Part shown: positions 35,788-45,919 of the stretch, piece after piece | Layout of the letters: every line of letters starts with the position of its first letter | Position numbering within the stretch: the stretch's first letter is position 1 | Assembly: GCF_040649515.1 (NCBI RefSeq) | Contig: NZ_JBEZFP010000001.1 | Coordinates: forward strand, 1 to 64,000 | Length of the DNA: 64,000 nt | From: Yinghuangia elevatio | Lineage (GTDB): Bacteria; Actinomycetota; Actinomycetes; Streptomycetales; Streptomycetaceae | Reading direction: 5' to 3' | Position numbers and translations under genes: made by a program | Notes under the pieces: model-generated | What the model was told of the DNA's origin: nothing | Database searches by the model: none | The model's input: only the letters and a program-made list of their open reading frames with translations

Positions 35788-37268
35788 GTCGCCCACCGGC
35801 GGTTGGTGTCGTTGACCTCCCGCTCCGCCGCGGTGAGGTCCACGTGCACGGGGATTCCGGGACGGCCACCCACCTTGACCATGAAGTTGCCGAGGCCGGG
35901 CGGCGGCGACTCGTCGCCCTCGCTGCCGTCCCACGCGGGCGGGGTGGACCAGTCGACGATCATCTGCTGTTCGGACGCGGTCATCCCGACCACCTGGGTG
36001 AGCAGGGGCATCTCGGCGTTCGGCAGACCGCCGCAGATGACCATGCCGGCGCGTTCGACGAAGCCTTTTGCCTTCATCCGGTCCTCTTCGGTGGGCAGCG
36101 CCAGGAGGTCGGACATCGTGTGGGTGATCATGGCGACGCCGACACCGCGCTGGCGGTTGAGTCGTGTCAGCGCGTCGACGCGGTCCACGAGGCCCCGTCC
36201 GGCGCGCAGTACGCGCCACAACTCGTCAAGGATCACGAAGTAGTGGCGCTGCGGCTCCAGTCCGGCGTCCGCCAGCGCCTGCGCGGCGGCGACTGCGCCG
36301 AACCCGTAGCTCCAACACGCCAGCAGCGCCGCGGCCTGCAACTGCGTCTCGGCGTCGTCGATGCTGCTCACGTCGAAGCAGACCGGCCGGTCACGCTTCA
36401 TCGGCTCGGTCGTCGGCTTGGAGAACATGTCGCCGAGACGGCCGTCGCCCAGCAGGCTGACGAGCGAGGATTCGAGGTTCTCGGTGACGTCCCGGTAGCG
36501 GTTGATGTCTCCGCGGTCGAGCGCGACCGCGCGCAGCGGCTCCGGTGCCTCGCGGAGCATCGCCAACAGGTCGCCGAGTACCGGGACGCCGTCGTACTTG
36601 TCGTCGAGCAGCCGCAGCGCGGTGCTCAGCAATGTCTCCTCGCGGTCGGTGACCGGGCTGCCGCGCACGATCGTGATGAGCGACCCGACCGCATTGAGGC
36701 GGCGGCCGTGCATGTCGCCGATCAGCGCCCTGCGCGCCTCGCCGGTGAGCCGGTTGACGGCGTCGATGGACTCCCCCGGGTCCAGGACGTTGAGCGAGCC
36801 GCGTCCTCGGCCGAGGGTGATGACCTGGCCGTCCAGGGCGTGGATGAGGTCGACGTAGTCGGGCTTGAGGTCGCCGAACACCAGCGGGTGCACCCCGTAG
36901 CCGGCGAGCCCGAGGGCCTGGCGGCGCACGATGGTCGACTTGCCCAGGCCCGGCTTGCCGAGCACGAACTCGCTAGGGTTGAGCAGGAGTTTGGCGCGCT
37001 GGAACCAGCTGATGGGGTCGCAGCACAGGGTGGCGCCGCTGGTGAGCGTCCGGCCGAGCGGTACGCCGGTGACCGGCGTACCGGACCCCGCGCCGAACGG
37101 CCACATGCCGCAGACCTGCACGGTGGTGCCGCGCCATTCCGGCACTGCCTCGACGTAGGAGGCGGCGCCCGCCCCGCGGCCGAGCCAACCCCGGGGCCCC
37201 GGTCGGCCGCCGCCGCCGCGGGGTACGCGCTCACGCCGCTCGACCGGTTGCCTGCGCTGCCTGCTCAC
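35784..37268 (-). CDS. VirB4/TraC-type ATPase (C-terminal half protein)
   Basis: A 494-residue cytosolic ATPase. Walker A is GKPGLGKS (104-111), preceded by LLLNPSEFVL, and Walker B is VILDE (345-349) followed by LWRVLRAG; the late VAMITHTMSDLLAL is the VirB4/TraC motif. It begins shortly before the Walker A region, so it lacks the N-terminal half of VirB4, which appears to be supplied by the upstream SCO6880-family gene. It would energise pilus or channel assembly. GTG start at 37268 overlaps the SCO6880 stop (GTGA). Confidence 0.88.
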   Translation of the reverse strand: MSRQRRQPVERRERVPRGGGGRPGPRGWLGRGAGAASYVEAVPEWRGTTVQVCGMWPFGAGSGTPVTGVPLGRTLTSGATLCCDPISWFQRAKLLLNPSEFVLGKPGLGKSTIVRRQALGLAGYGVHPLVFGDLKPDYVDLIHALDGQVITLGRGRGSLNVLDPGESIDAVNRLTGEARRALIGDMHGRRLNAVGSLITIVRGSPVTDREETLLSTALRLLDDKYDGVPVLGDLLAMLREAPEPLRAVALDRGDINRYRDVTENLESSLVSLLGDGRLGDMFSKPTTEPMKRDRPVCFDVSSIDDAETQLQAAALLACWSYGFGAVAAAQALADAGLEPQRHYFVILDELWRVLRAGRGLVDRVDALTRLNRQRGVGVAMITHTMSDLLALPTEEDRMKAKGFVERAGMVICGGLPNAEMPLLTQVVGMTASEQQMIVDWSTPPAWDGSEGDESPPPGLGNFMVKVGGRPGIPVHVDLTAAEREVNDTNRRWAT

Positions 37269-38755
37269 ATCGCCTCCCGCAGTTGCTGGGGCACCTTGAG
37301 GTGATTGGGGAGGACAAGCCCCAGGGGCAGCGCGGCGGCGAACGCGGACGCCTGCGAGCCGTAGACGCGCCGCAGTTGGAGTCGCGCGGTGGCCGACAGG
37401 TTGTCGATGGCGGCGTTGGCGACTTCGAGGTCCTCGTAGTTGGAGACGGTCGCGGTGACCAGCATCCCGAAGCGCACGAGGCCGGCGCCGGTGGCCTCTT
37501 CGCGGGCCGACTGGTCGGCGGCGCTGACCGCGGCCGAGTCGCGGGCCTGGATCATCTTGCCCTGCTGGGCGCGGAACAGGGCGTCCTTGCGGTCGCGTTC
37601 GACCAGGCGCGCGGCGGTACCGGCGTCGTGCGGGCGGTAGAGCAGCGTGATGCGCTTGCGGGTGATGTCGGCGTGCGGGGCGACCAGGCGCGTGAGGACG
37701 TTGGCGTACACCTCGCCGCGCGGTGCCTCGGACATCGACCAGGTGATCGAGAAGGCGCCGTCGTGCCGGTAGTGGTCCCACGACTCCTGGGAGGCGATGG
37801 GCCCCGCCTCGTTCCAGGTGAGCTGGGATCCGCCGGTGGCGCGGGCCTGTTCGATGAGGCCGGCGACGCTCGGGTCGTACGCGACGCGGACCGCCTCGGC
37901 CAGTTCCTCGGCACCCATCGGCCGGGCGGGGCCGGCCCCGGTCATTTGCAGGCCGTTCGCCAAGCCCGGTACCCGGGTGCCGAGTTCGAGGGCCATGTCG
38001 GCCGCGGTCTTGCGACCGCCCGCGTGGACGCCCGCACCCGAGTAGGTCAGGGCCACGCGCGTCGCCAACTGGGCCGAGCCAACGGGGTACGTCTCGACCA
38101 CTTCGCGGAGCACGTACTTGGAGAGCTCCGGCGCGTCTCCGGCGATGTTGCCCTCGACCTCGCGGCGCAGGCGCTCACCGGTGTCCGGGGCCGCCTCCAC
38201 CGTGACGGACGCCGCCACCAGCCGCGGCTCGTGGGCGAGCTGCGACAGCCAGTGGCCCCAGTAGGCCACCCAGGTGTCGATCTGGTCGCTGTCGACCAGG
38301 GACGCACCGTCGGCGCTGCACGTCAGCACGACGGTGTGGTGGTTGGTGGCGGGCACGGAGAGGATCGCGAACGGGCGGCCGTAGGCGTCGTGCGCCTCGT
38401 GCAGGGTGGACGCCGCGGCCAGCCCGGGAAGCCGGCAGGTGCCGACCGGGATTCGGCCGAGCGGACCGGACCGGTACAGGTGCTGGCCCTTGGACTTGCC
38501 GCTGGACCAGGCGGTCCGTGCGGTCATCCACTGCAGTCCGTTGCGGCCGTGGCGGTCGGTCACCAGCATCGGCACCATGCCGATGCCGAGCACCACGGCC
38601 AAGCCCACGGCAAGCATCCACGACAGGTACATCACGAGGGCGATCACCAAGAGACCGCCGAACATCACCGCAGTTCCCGCCAGGCCGAGTCGGCCGAGTC
38701 CCGGCGAAGTCGGCTGACGCCAGTTCCCGTAAGTACGCGGAGCGCTCTGTGACAT
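37265..38755 (-). CDS. SCO6880-family protein (VirB3 plus VirB4 N-terminal half)
   Basis: A 496-residue protein of the SCO6880 family. Two short membrane helices near the N-terminus (about 27-48 and 50-65) resemble PrgI/VirB3. The remaining 430 residues are soluble, without Walker motifs, and resemble the N-terminal domain of VirB4/TraC proteins, with the closing LPLGLVLPNHLKVPQQL. Together with the next gene it would make one complete VirB3-VirB4 pair split in two. The ATG at 38755 is 72 nt after the VirB6-like gene. Confidence 0.85.
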   Translation of the reverse strand: MSQSAPRTYGNWRQPTSPGLGRLGLAGTAVMFGGLLVIALVMYLSWMLAVGLAVVLGIGMVPMLVTDRHGRNGLQWMTARTAWSSGKSKGQHLYRSGPLGRIPVGTCRLPGLAAASTLHEAHDAYGRPFAILSVPATNHHTVVLTCSADGASLVDSDQIDTWVAYWGHWLSQLAHEPRLVAASVTVEAAPDTGERLRREVEGNIAGDAPELSKYVLREVVETYPVGSAQLATRVALTYSGAGVHAGGRKTAADMALELGTRVPGLANGLQMTGAGPARPMGAEELAEAVRVAYDPSVAGLIEQARATGGSQLTWNEAGPIASQESWDHYRHDGAFSITWSMSEAPRGEVYANVLTRLVAPHADITRKRITLLYRPHDAGTAARLVERDRKDALFRAQQGKMIQARDSAAVSAADQSAREEATGAGLVRFGMLVTATVSNYEDLEVANAAIDNLSATARLQLRRVYGSQASAFAAALPLGLVLPNHLKVPQQLREAM

Positions 38756-38827
38756 ACGTGCCTTCTCATCCGTCCGTGAGGACCGTCATTCGTGGGGGTC
38801 GAGTGGTGGGACTACGGAGTGCGGAGA

Positions 38828-40825
<1,998 letters not shown>

Positions 40826-40827
40826 GG

Positions 40828-41637
40828 TCACCATCCCTTCGATTCGGGGCCCCACGGGGTGAACCCGGCAAGGGACTTGAGCGGCTGGACGGCCGACGAA
40901 CCGGCCCCGTTGGGCTGGATCCGCAGACGCCAGTCACCGTCGATCCATTCGACCGAGTAGATGGTGGCGACCGCCGTACCGCGGTCCACGGACCCACGGG
41001 CCACCCGGATCGCCGCGGCATCGGCGGAGAAACTGATCACCTGGTAGCCGGCCACCTGCATGAAGTCGCCAGGGTCCGCGTCCTCGACCTCTTCCGCGCC
41101 CTTGGCGGCCGCTCGCTCCGCCAGCCTCTGCATCGCGGCGTCGCGCTCGTGCCCGGGCGCCACCTGGAACTCCAGGACGGGGCGCCAGTCGTCGGCCAGC
41201 GAGTAGCGCGCGCTGATCTGCAAAGAGGCGACGATGGCGCCCGCGGGGGTGCGGGCGAAACACCGGGCCACGTCGCCCTCCGCGGCATGCGGCCCGGCTG
41301 TGGAGGAGAACGGGATGGCCAAGCCGTGGTACGTGGACCAGGACTGCTCGACCGGCGCGGTGCGGGGCTCGGTCCCGTCCGGCTCGGGCTGCTCGGGGCA
41401 CGACTCGAGCGGCGGCAGAGGGGGCGGCGGTGCGGGCGCGGCGCCGGTCTGCTGCGGCTGCGCGACGGGCTCGTCGTCGCCGAGGGCGATGGTCATGAGT
41501 CCGGTCAGGAGCAGCACGACGAGAAGCGCGGCAGAGGCGATCCTGCGCTTCTGCGCGAAAAAGCCCTCGTCGCGTCCGCCGACGCGCATGCCGGCCCCGC
41601 CGGCCGATGCGCCTTCTCGCCCGCCTCGTCTGAACAT
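40828..41637 (-). CDS. VirB8-like bitopic protein
   Basis: A 269-residue protein with a short basic cytosolic N-terminus, one transmembrane helix (about 33-52), a Pro-rich linker and an extracytoplasmic domain of about 180 residues with two cysteines. Its strand/helix order (SLQISARYSL, RPVLEFQVAPG, VATIYSVEWIDGDWRL) and topology match VirB8/TcpC NTF2-like domains that scaffold type IV machines. The ATG at 41637 is 31 nt after the pilin-sized gene. Sequence identity to a named family is not claimed. Confidence 0.72.
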   Translation of the reverse strand: MFRRGGREGASAGGAGMRVGGRDEGFFAQKRRIASAALLVVLLLTGLMTIALGDDEPVAQPQQTGAAPAPPPPLPPLESCPEQPEPDGTEPRTAPVEQSWSTYHGLAIPFSSTAGPHAAEGDVARCFARTPAGAIVASLQISARYSLADDWRPVLEFQVAPGHERDAAMQRLAERAAAKGAEEVEDADPGDFMQVAGYQVISFSADAAAIRVARGSVDRGTAVATIYSVEWIDGDWRLRIQPNGAGSSAVQPLKSLAGFTPWGPESKGW

Positions 41638-41668
41638 GCCGTCGCCTCCCCGCCGTTCGTTGGTCGGA

Positions 41669-41977
41669 TCAGGCGACCGCGAACACGATGAACGAAATTC
41701 CGCCGGTGGCCAGCGCCAGACACACGAGAATCACGATGATTCCCGCGAACGGCACGGCACTTCCGTCGCGATAGGCGCCGATGGCGTCCGCGAGCGCCCG
41801 GAACAACATGAACAGGGCGTAGACGACAAGCAACGCGACCACGAAACCGGCAACCGTGCCGAGTGCCGAGTTCATCTCTTTCGGCAGTTCGGTCTTCTTC
41901 GGCGTGATCGGGTCCTTGCCCGCCGGCGCGAGCATGACGTGGATTTGCTGCGCGGCACTCACAAGACGCCCTGTCAT
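41669..41977 (-). CDS. Pilin-sized two-helix membrane protein (VirB2-like)
   Basis: A 102-residue protein with a short polar N-terminal region and two hydrophobic helices (about 44-66 and 77-100), close to the size and topology of VirB2/TrbC pilins or small subunits seen in actinomycete conjugative elements. There is no cleavable signal peptide. The first 40 residues (APAGKDPITPKKTELPKEM) would lie on one side of the membrane. Start overlaps the stop of the first operon gene as ATGA. Confidence 0.75.
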   Translation of the reverse strand: MTGRLVSAAQQIHVMLAPAGKDPITPKKTELPKEMNSALGTVAGFVVALLVVYALFMLFRALADAIGAYRDGSAVPFAGIIVILVCLALATGGISFIVFAVA

Positions 41978-42594
41978 GACGACCTCTCCGAATTTCTGCG
42001 AGCTGGTTGGGATATCTGCGCCACGAGCTTGACAACCGCCTTGGGCGTGTTGCCCGGATCGGGCGGATGGCCGAGGCGCCAGGGTTCGACCCAGGGGACC
42101 GACCACAGCAGGGGTACGCCGCCCGCCACGAGCGTCGTCAGGTCACGAAGAGGCTTGGGCAGCCGGCCTGGGGCATCCGCGACGACCACGAGGCCGAGCA
42201 CCGCGACATTCGGGACGACCCCCGCGGCCCACTGCCGCACGGCCGACTGTGCGGCGCGCAGGCCCCCGAAGTTCGACCGGCAGACCAGCACCACCCTTGC
42301 CGTGCCCTGGCCTTCGGGAACCGGCCAGGCCCGGTCGCCGTCCGCGCTCTGCGGTGCGCAGGCCTGCAGCGAGCCGACACCCGCGCCGCCGTGCACGCCG
42401 ACCCACCACCACGGTGCGAGGTGCGCGTCGGGGCGGCGGCGCAGCGGCAGTCCGCCGCGCGTCGGCGGCGGCACCGCGCCGCTCGGCGGCGGCTGGGTCC
42501 GCAGCGGGCGCGGAGTGTGTTCGACGACCGGCTTCCGCTCGGTGACCGCCGAATCGTCCGCGGGAATCCATGGATTGCCCAAGGCCGGTGTCAC
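41974..42594 (-). CDS. ParA/MinD-like protein with degenerate P-loop (DUF6668-like)
   Basis: First gene of the T4SS-like operon; 206 residues, soluble. The core starts with WWWVGVHGGAGVGSL (about 62-76), which sits where ParA/MinD proteins have their deviant Walker A (KGGxGK-S/T) but lacks both lysines; downstream strands VVLVCRSN and VAVLGLVVVADAPGRLP complete a Rossmann-like pattern. It resembles what I recall as DUF6668. It may be a localisation or assembly factor, like the TadZ/CpaE proteins of other machines, without ATP hydrolysis. I chose GTG 42594 because the frame upstream is not protein-like; the ribosome-binding site GGGAAAG is moderate. Confidence 0.68.
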   Translation of the reverse strand: MTPALGNPWIPADDSAVTERKPVVEHTPRPLRTQPPPSGAVPPPTRGGLPLRRRPDAHLAPWWWVGVHGGAGVGSLQACAPQSADGDRAWPVPEGQGTARVVLVCRSNFGGLRAAQSAVRQWAAGVVPNVAVLGLVVVADAPGRLPKPLRDLTTLVAGGVPLLWSVPWVEPWRLGHPPDPGNTPKAVVKLVAQISQPARRNSERSS

Positions 42595-42944
42595 CTCGCT
42601 TTCCCGATCACACCCGCAACGCCCGGTCCGAAGTCCGAGAACCGGAACGCGCCAAACGTATCCCCGGCCTATTTCGCGTGCTATCCACGGCGCGTGGGAC
42701 CGGCAATCCCGATTGCGCGAGCGAACGGTTTTCCCAGGCACGGCGAAACCGCTGCCGGGTTCCACAGTGCACAGTCGATTCCGGCATTTCCCCCTGCAAA
42801 GCGCCCGGCGGGCCCGGTCCGGTCGATTTGCCCCGGGTGCGTTGCGGCCGATCGCTCCTATGCTCCAAAGGACTTCGTAGGACGCTCTCCTGCGGCGCGC
42901 CCGGACGGATTCCGACGCCGCGCCATCCCCCGAGGAGCCAACGC
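42595..42944. other. Divergent promoter region of the T4SS-like operon
   Basis: A 350-bp gap between the operon start and the plus-strand gene at 42945. It is less GC-rich than coding sequence around it. TATGCT at 42859-42864 is a reasonable -10 for the plus-strand gene. The half-sites CGGTTTT and CGAAACCG at about 42726-42751 form an imperfect inverted repeat with a 13-nt spacer. No gene is visible. Confidence 0.5.
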
Positions 42945-44306
42945 GTGACCGAAACCATGGAAGTACCCGGCTGGCCCGTCGTGACCATCGAGATGTCCGA
43001 CGCGGACTCCGTCGTCGTCGACGGAGTGCGGATTCCGGTGCCGACCGGTACCGACCCGCGCGTCGTCGCGGTCGAACAGGTCACGAAGACGGCCCAGTTG
43101 CTGGGGCGGCCGGTGCGCTGCGAGGCCATCGAGGCGGACGGCACGATCTACCCGCTGATGGTGGCCCCGGACTCGACGGTCACCGAGGCGGGGCCGCGGA
43201 TCTCTCCGAAGGCGCGCAAGTCGTTCGGCCGCAGGCGCGGTTCGTCGGCGGCGCCGCCCGCTCCCCCGGCGCCGGGGCGCCGGGTTCCGACCGGCGCCGC
43301 CCCGCTGCCCCAGCCGGAGCCTCGGCCCGAACCCCGGTCGGATCCTCGTTCGGACCCCCCGATGGCCCCACGGTCGGAGCCCGTGCCGGAGCAGCGGCCG
43401 CAGTGGCAGTACGAGGGTGAACCGGAGTCCGTCGCCCCGCCGTTCCACCCGGTGGCACCGCAGGTACAGGCTCCGGCTCAGGCTCCGGTTACGCCGCAGG
43501 TGCAGGCCCCGGTGCCACCGCCGGTGCGGGCCGAGCCGCCGGCCCCGATGCCGGTGTCCGAGTCAGCCGCGCCGCCGGCCGCGCCGTCGGCGGCTTCGGC
43601 CCCCGCTCCCGCTCCCGCTTCGCCGGCCCCGCCGGTGTCCCAGCCGGCTCCGGTCCCGCCGCTTGCTGCTGCGGTCCCGCCGCCTGCTCCGGTCGCGCCG
43701 CCGGCCGCGGTACCGCGGCCGGTTCCGGAGCCGGTGTCCGCCGTACCCGAACCGGTGTCCGCCATACCCGAACCGGCGCCCGCCGCACCGGAACCGCGCC
43801 CCGTGCCCGCGGTGCGGCGTGCGACCCCACCGCCCCCGCCCGGCGCGCCGCGTGCGCTGCCGGTCCCCACCCCCGAACAGTCGCAGGTGTTGCGCGGCAT
43901 CCGGGCCGCTGTCGCGTCGGGGGACATCGACAGCGCCCTGCAGCGTGCACTTGCCTTGGAGGATGCCGTGCGCCAGACCGCCGAAGATCCCGAGCGCCTC
44001 ATCGCCGCCCGCGAGGTCAGCGCCTACGTGACCATGCTGGCCGGGGAAACCGACCGCGCTGTGGGCCTGTTCGCACGGGCAGCGGTGGACCGGGTCGGCA
44101 TGGACGGGCTTTCCGACCCGTGGGCGACGCGTCTCGCGAAGAACGCGCACTACTGCTGGCTTCAGGTCGACGACGTCGAACGCGCCTTCGAGGTCGGGCC
44201 ATTGGTGCTGCGTGCGTACGCCGCGGTGGCCCCGGACGCGGAACCGGAGGCGTCCGCGGCCCGCCACCACCTCGATGCGCTGCGTGCACACGTTGCGGCG
44301 AGCTGA
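42945..44306 (+). CDS. Proline-rich protein with TPR-like C-terminus, divergent to T4SS-like operon
   Basis: A 453-residue soluble protein. Residues 1-90 form a compact alpha+beta domain (VVTIEMSDADSVVVDGVRIPVP, later YPLMVAPDST). A roughly 200-residue linker is almost entirely Pro, Ala, Val and Glu in PAPEP-like repeats. The last 135 residues are helical with Ala-rich pairs of helices that look like two or three TPRs. The GTG at 42945 has GAGGAG 7 nt upstream. Its head-to-head position with the secretion-like operon suggests a cytosolic partner or regulator of that system. No enzyme motif is seen. Confidence 0.75.
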   Translation: MTETMEVPGWPVVTIEMSDADSVVVDGVRIPVPTGTDPRVVAVEQVTKTAQLLGRPVRCEAIEADGTIYPLMVAPDSTVTEAGPRISPKARKSFGRRRGSSAAPPAPPAPGRRVPTGAAPLPQPEPRPEPRSDPRSDPPMAPRSEPVPEQRPQWQYEGEPESVAPPFHPVAPQVQAPAQAPVTPQVQAPVPPPVRAEPPAPMPVSESAAPPAAPSAASAPAPAPASPAPPVSQPAPVPPLAAAVPPPAPVAPPAAVPRPVPEPVSAVPEPVSAIPEPAPAAPEPRPVPAVRRATPPPPPGAPRALPVPTPEQSQVLRGIRAAVASGDIDSALQRALALEDAVRQTAEDPERLIAAREVSAYVTMLAGETDRAVGLFARAAVDRVGMDGLSDPWATRLAKNAHYCWLQVDDVERAFEVGPLVLRAYAAVAPDAEPEASAARHHLDALRAHVAAS

Positions 44307-44349
44307 CGCGGACGCCCGGCGGGGCGCGGTCGTCGCGGCCGACCCGGGT

Positions 44350-44832
44350 TCAGGACCCGGGCGCCGCGAAGTCCGCACGCCAGGCGCGGCAGGCGGCGAC
44401 GTACTCGGTCAACTGCCGTTCGGCGAAAGCCTCGGCGGACCAGTTCTCGTCCAGGACGGCGGCTTGCGGTGCCACGTAGGTCCAGGCGTGGCCGCCCCCG
44501 ACGAGCGGCAGTCGGACCAGGTCGTACAGGTCGTCCTCGTACGCGTCCAGAATGTGCCAGTCCCGCACCGATATTCCGCTCAGCAGTACGCCGTCCGCGC
44601 GCGAGTCGGCGGTCGCAAGCGCGGGGTACACCTGGCCCGGCAGGGCCGCCGCGCGCCAACCGTCGACTGCGGCGGGAGCCAGTGCGGGCACGCGGTCAAG
44701 CAGGGTCCGCAGCACCTCGGGGAACATCAGGCTCCCGTAGGCGAACAGGCGGTCCGGGTCCACCGACAGGCGGTCCGTCCGGCCAGAGCCTCCGGAGCCC
44801 CTCGGGTGTGAGGGGGTCCCGATAAGCGGCAT
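44350..44832 (-). CDS. Gamma-glutamylcyclotransferase-like protein
   Basis: A 160-residue protein of the AIG2/GGCT fold. FAYGSLMFPEVL is the family YGSL substrate-binding motif; LDAYED carries the usual catalytic glutamate, and YDLVRLPL and AWTYVA complete the fold. The family cleaves gamma-glutamylamines or related amides to 5-oxoproline; the substrate here is unknown. The ATG at 44832 is preceded by a perfect GGAGGTG 4-6 nt upstream, which forces a 137-nt overlap with the metallopeptidase gene before it; a GTG at 44763 would shorten the overlap but lacks a ribosome-binding site. Convergent with the gene ending at 44306. Confidence 0.8.
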   Translation of the reverse strand: MPLIGTPSHPRGSGGSGRTDRLSVDPDRLFAYGSLMFPEVLRTLLDRVPALAPAAVDGWRAAALPGQVYPALATADSRADGVLLSGISVRDWHILDAYEDDLYDLVRLPLVGGGHAWTYVAPQAAVLDENWSAEAFAERQLTEYVAACRAWRADFAAPGS

Positions 44833-45919
44833 GCAGCACCTCCGTGATCACCGTGCCGTCCGCTTCGGCGAGGCGGACGAACCAGTCGAAGCCGGCCGGG
44901 TAGGCCCACAGATAGGAACGCAGCCGGGGATCGGCCCCTCGGTCGGCGAGGAGGTCCGCGATATGGCGCTCGGTCCAGTACGGCACGCGGGCGCGGGCAT
45001 GTGCCGCGCACGCCGCCACGGACGCGCCGGAGTTGATCGCGATGTGCAGTTCGGAGCGTACGAGTTGCAGGTAGTGGTCGAGCCGCACACGCGCGGCCAG
45101 CACGTCGTCCTCGGGCACGATGAACAGCGGGAGTGCCTGCGCGAGGCCTTCGAGCAGCACCTGTGTGGGGCCGTGGACCGACAGCAGGCGCACCCACGGC
45201 ACGTCCTCCGCGGCACAGCGGTGCGCGAACGCGGCGCACTGCATGCCGTGGCCGAGCACCTCGTGCAGCGCGAACTGCCGTACGCCGACCCGGGTGAAAC
45301 GGGCGTTGCGCGGATTGAGCCGCAACCGCACCCGGCTCCCGGCCCCGTCCAGCCAGTACGCCCAGTACTCGTCGACGTCGACGCTCTGGACGGTGAGTTC
45401 GTACGGGGCCTCGGTGCCGACCGCCTTGCGGACGCGCGGCTCCAGTTCGACGGCCGCGGCGCGGATCAGCTGCGACGCGGCGGCGGCGTCGAGCGGTCCC
45501 TCGAGCGCGCGCAGCGCGTCGTCGGTCCCGGTGTCCCAGCCGATGCCCAGGCGGTCCAGTTCAGCGCGCGCCAACTCGCCGCGTGCGGTGACGTATTCGG
45601 CGGGCCAGCCGGTGGCCGGGCAACCCTGCGTGGCGCGCACGTAGTCGTCCAAAGCAGGGCGTTCGCCCAGACGGTGGCCGAGGAAGGCGAGGTCGGCATG
45701 CAGACGGGCGGTGAGGTAGGGCTCGTCGGCCGCCTCGACCCGGGGAGCGAGGGCGGCGAGGCGCCGGTACACCTCCAGCCGGTCGGCGGCCGCCGGGACC
45801 GGCGGGAGGCCGGGCGGCGGTGGGGCGCAGTCGAACTCGACCACCCCGGGTCCGCCGCGCTCGACCTCGAGCCGGTGCCAGGAGCGGATGACCGACTCGA
45901 GCGCGTCACGCGCCTTCAC
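44696..45919 (-). CDS. Putative gluzincin metallopeptidase with HEVLGH motif
   Basis: A 407-residue soluble protein. HEVLGHGMQ is a HEXXGH zinc site, the variant of HEXXH known from dipeptidyl-peptidase III-like enzymes, and QVLLEGLAQALP about 40 residues later supplies a plausible third ligand (Glu). The rest is helical, with VDEYWAYW and RLRLNPRNARF strands before the active site. I do not assign a named family. The last 40 residues (Pro/Gly-rich) are read through the start of the next gene and look dispensable. GTG start at 45919, overlapping the regulator gene by 14 nt, so regulator, peptidase and cyclotransferase genes form one operon. Confidence 0.75.
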   Translation of the reverse strand: MKARDALESVIRSWHRLEVERGGPGVVEFDCAPPPPGLPPVPAAADRLEVYRRLAALAPRVEAADEPYLTARLHADLAFLGHRLGERPALDDYVRATQGCPATGWPAEYVTARGELARAELDRLGIGWDTGTDDALRALEGPLDAAAASQLIRAAAVELEPRVRKAVGTEAPYELTVQSVDVDEYWAYWLDGAGSRVRLRLNPRNARFTRVGVRQFALHEVLGHGMQCAAFAHRCAAEDVPWVRLLSVHGPTQVLLEGLAQALPLFIVPEDDVLAARVRLDHYLQLVRSELHIAINSGASVAACAAHARARVPYWTERHIADLLADRGADPRLRSYLWAYPAGFDWFVRLAEADGTVITEVLHAAYRDPLTPEGLRRLWPDGPPVGGPGPPVRLREPDVPRGAADPA

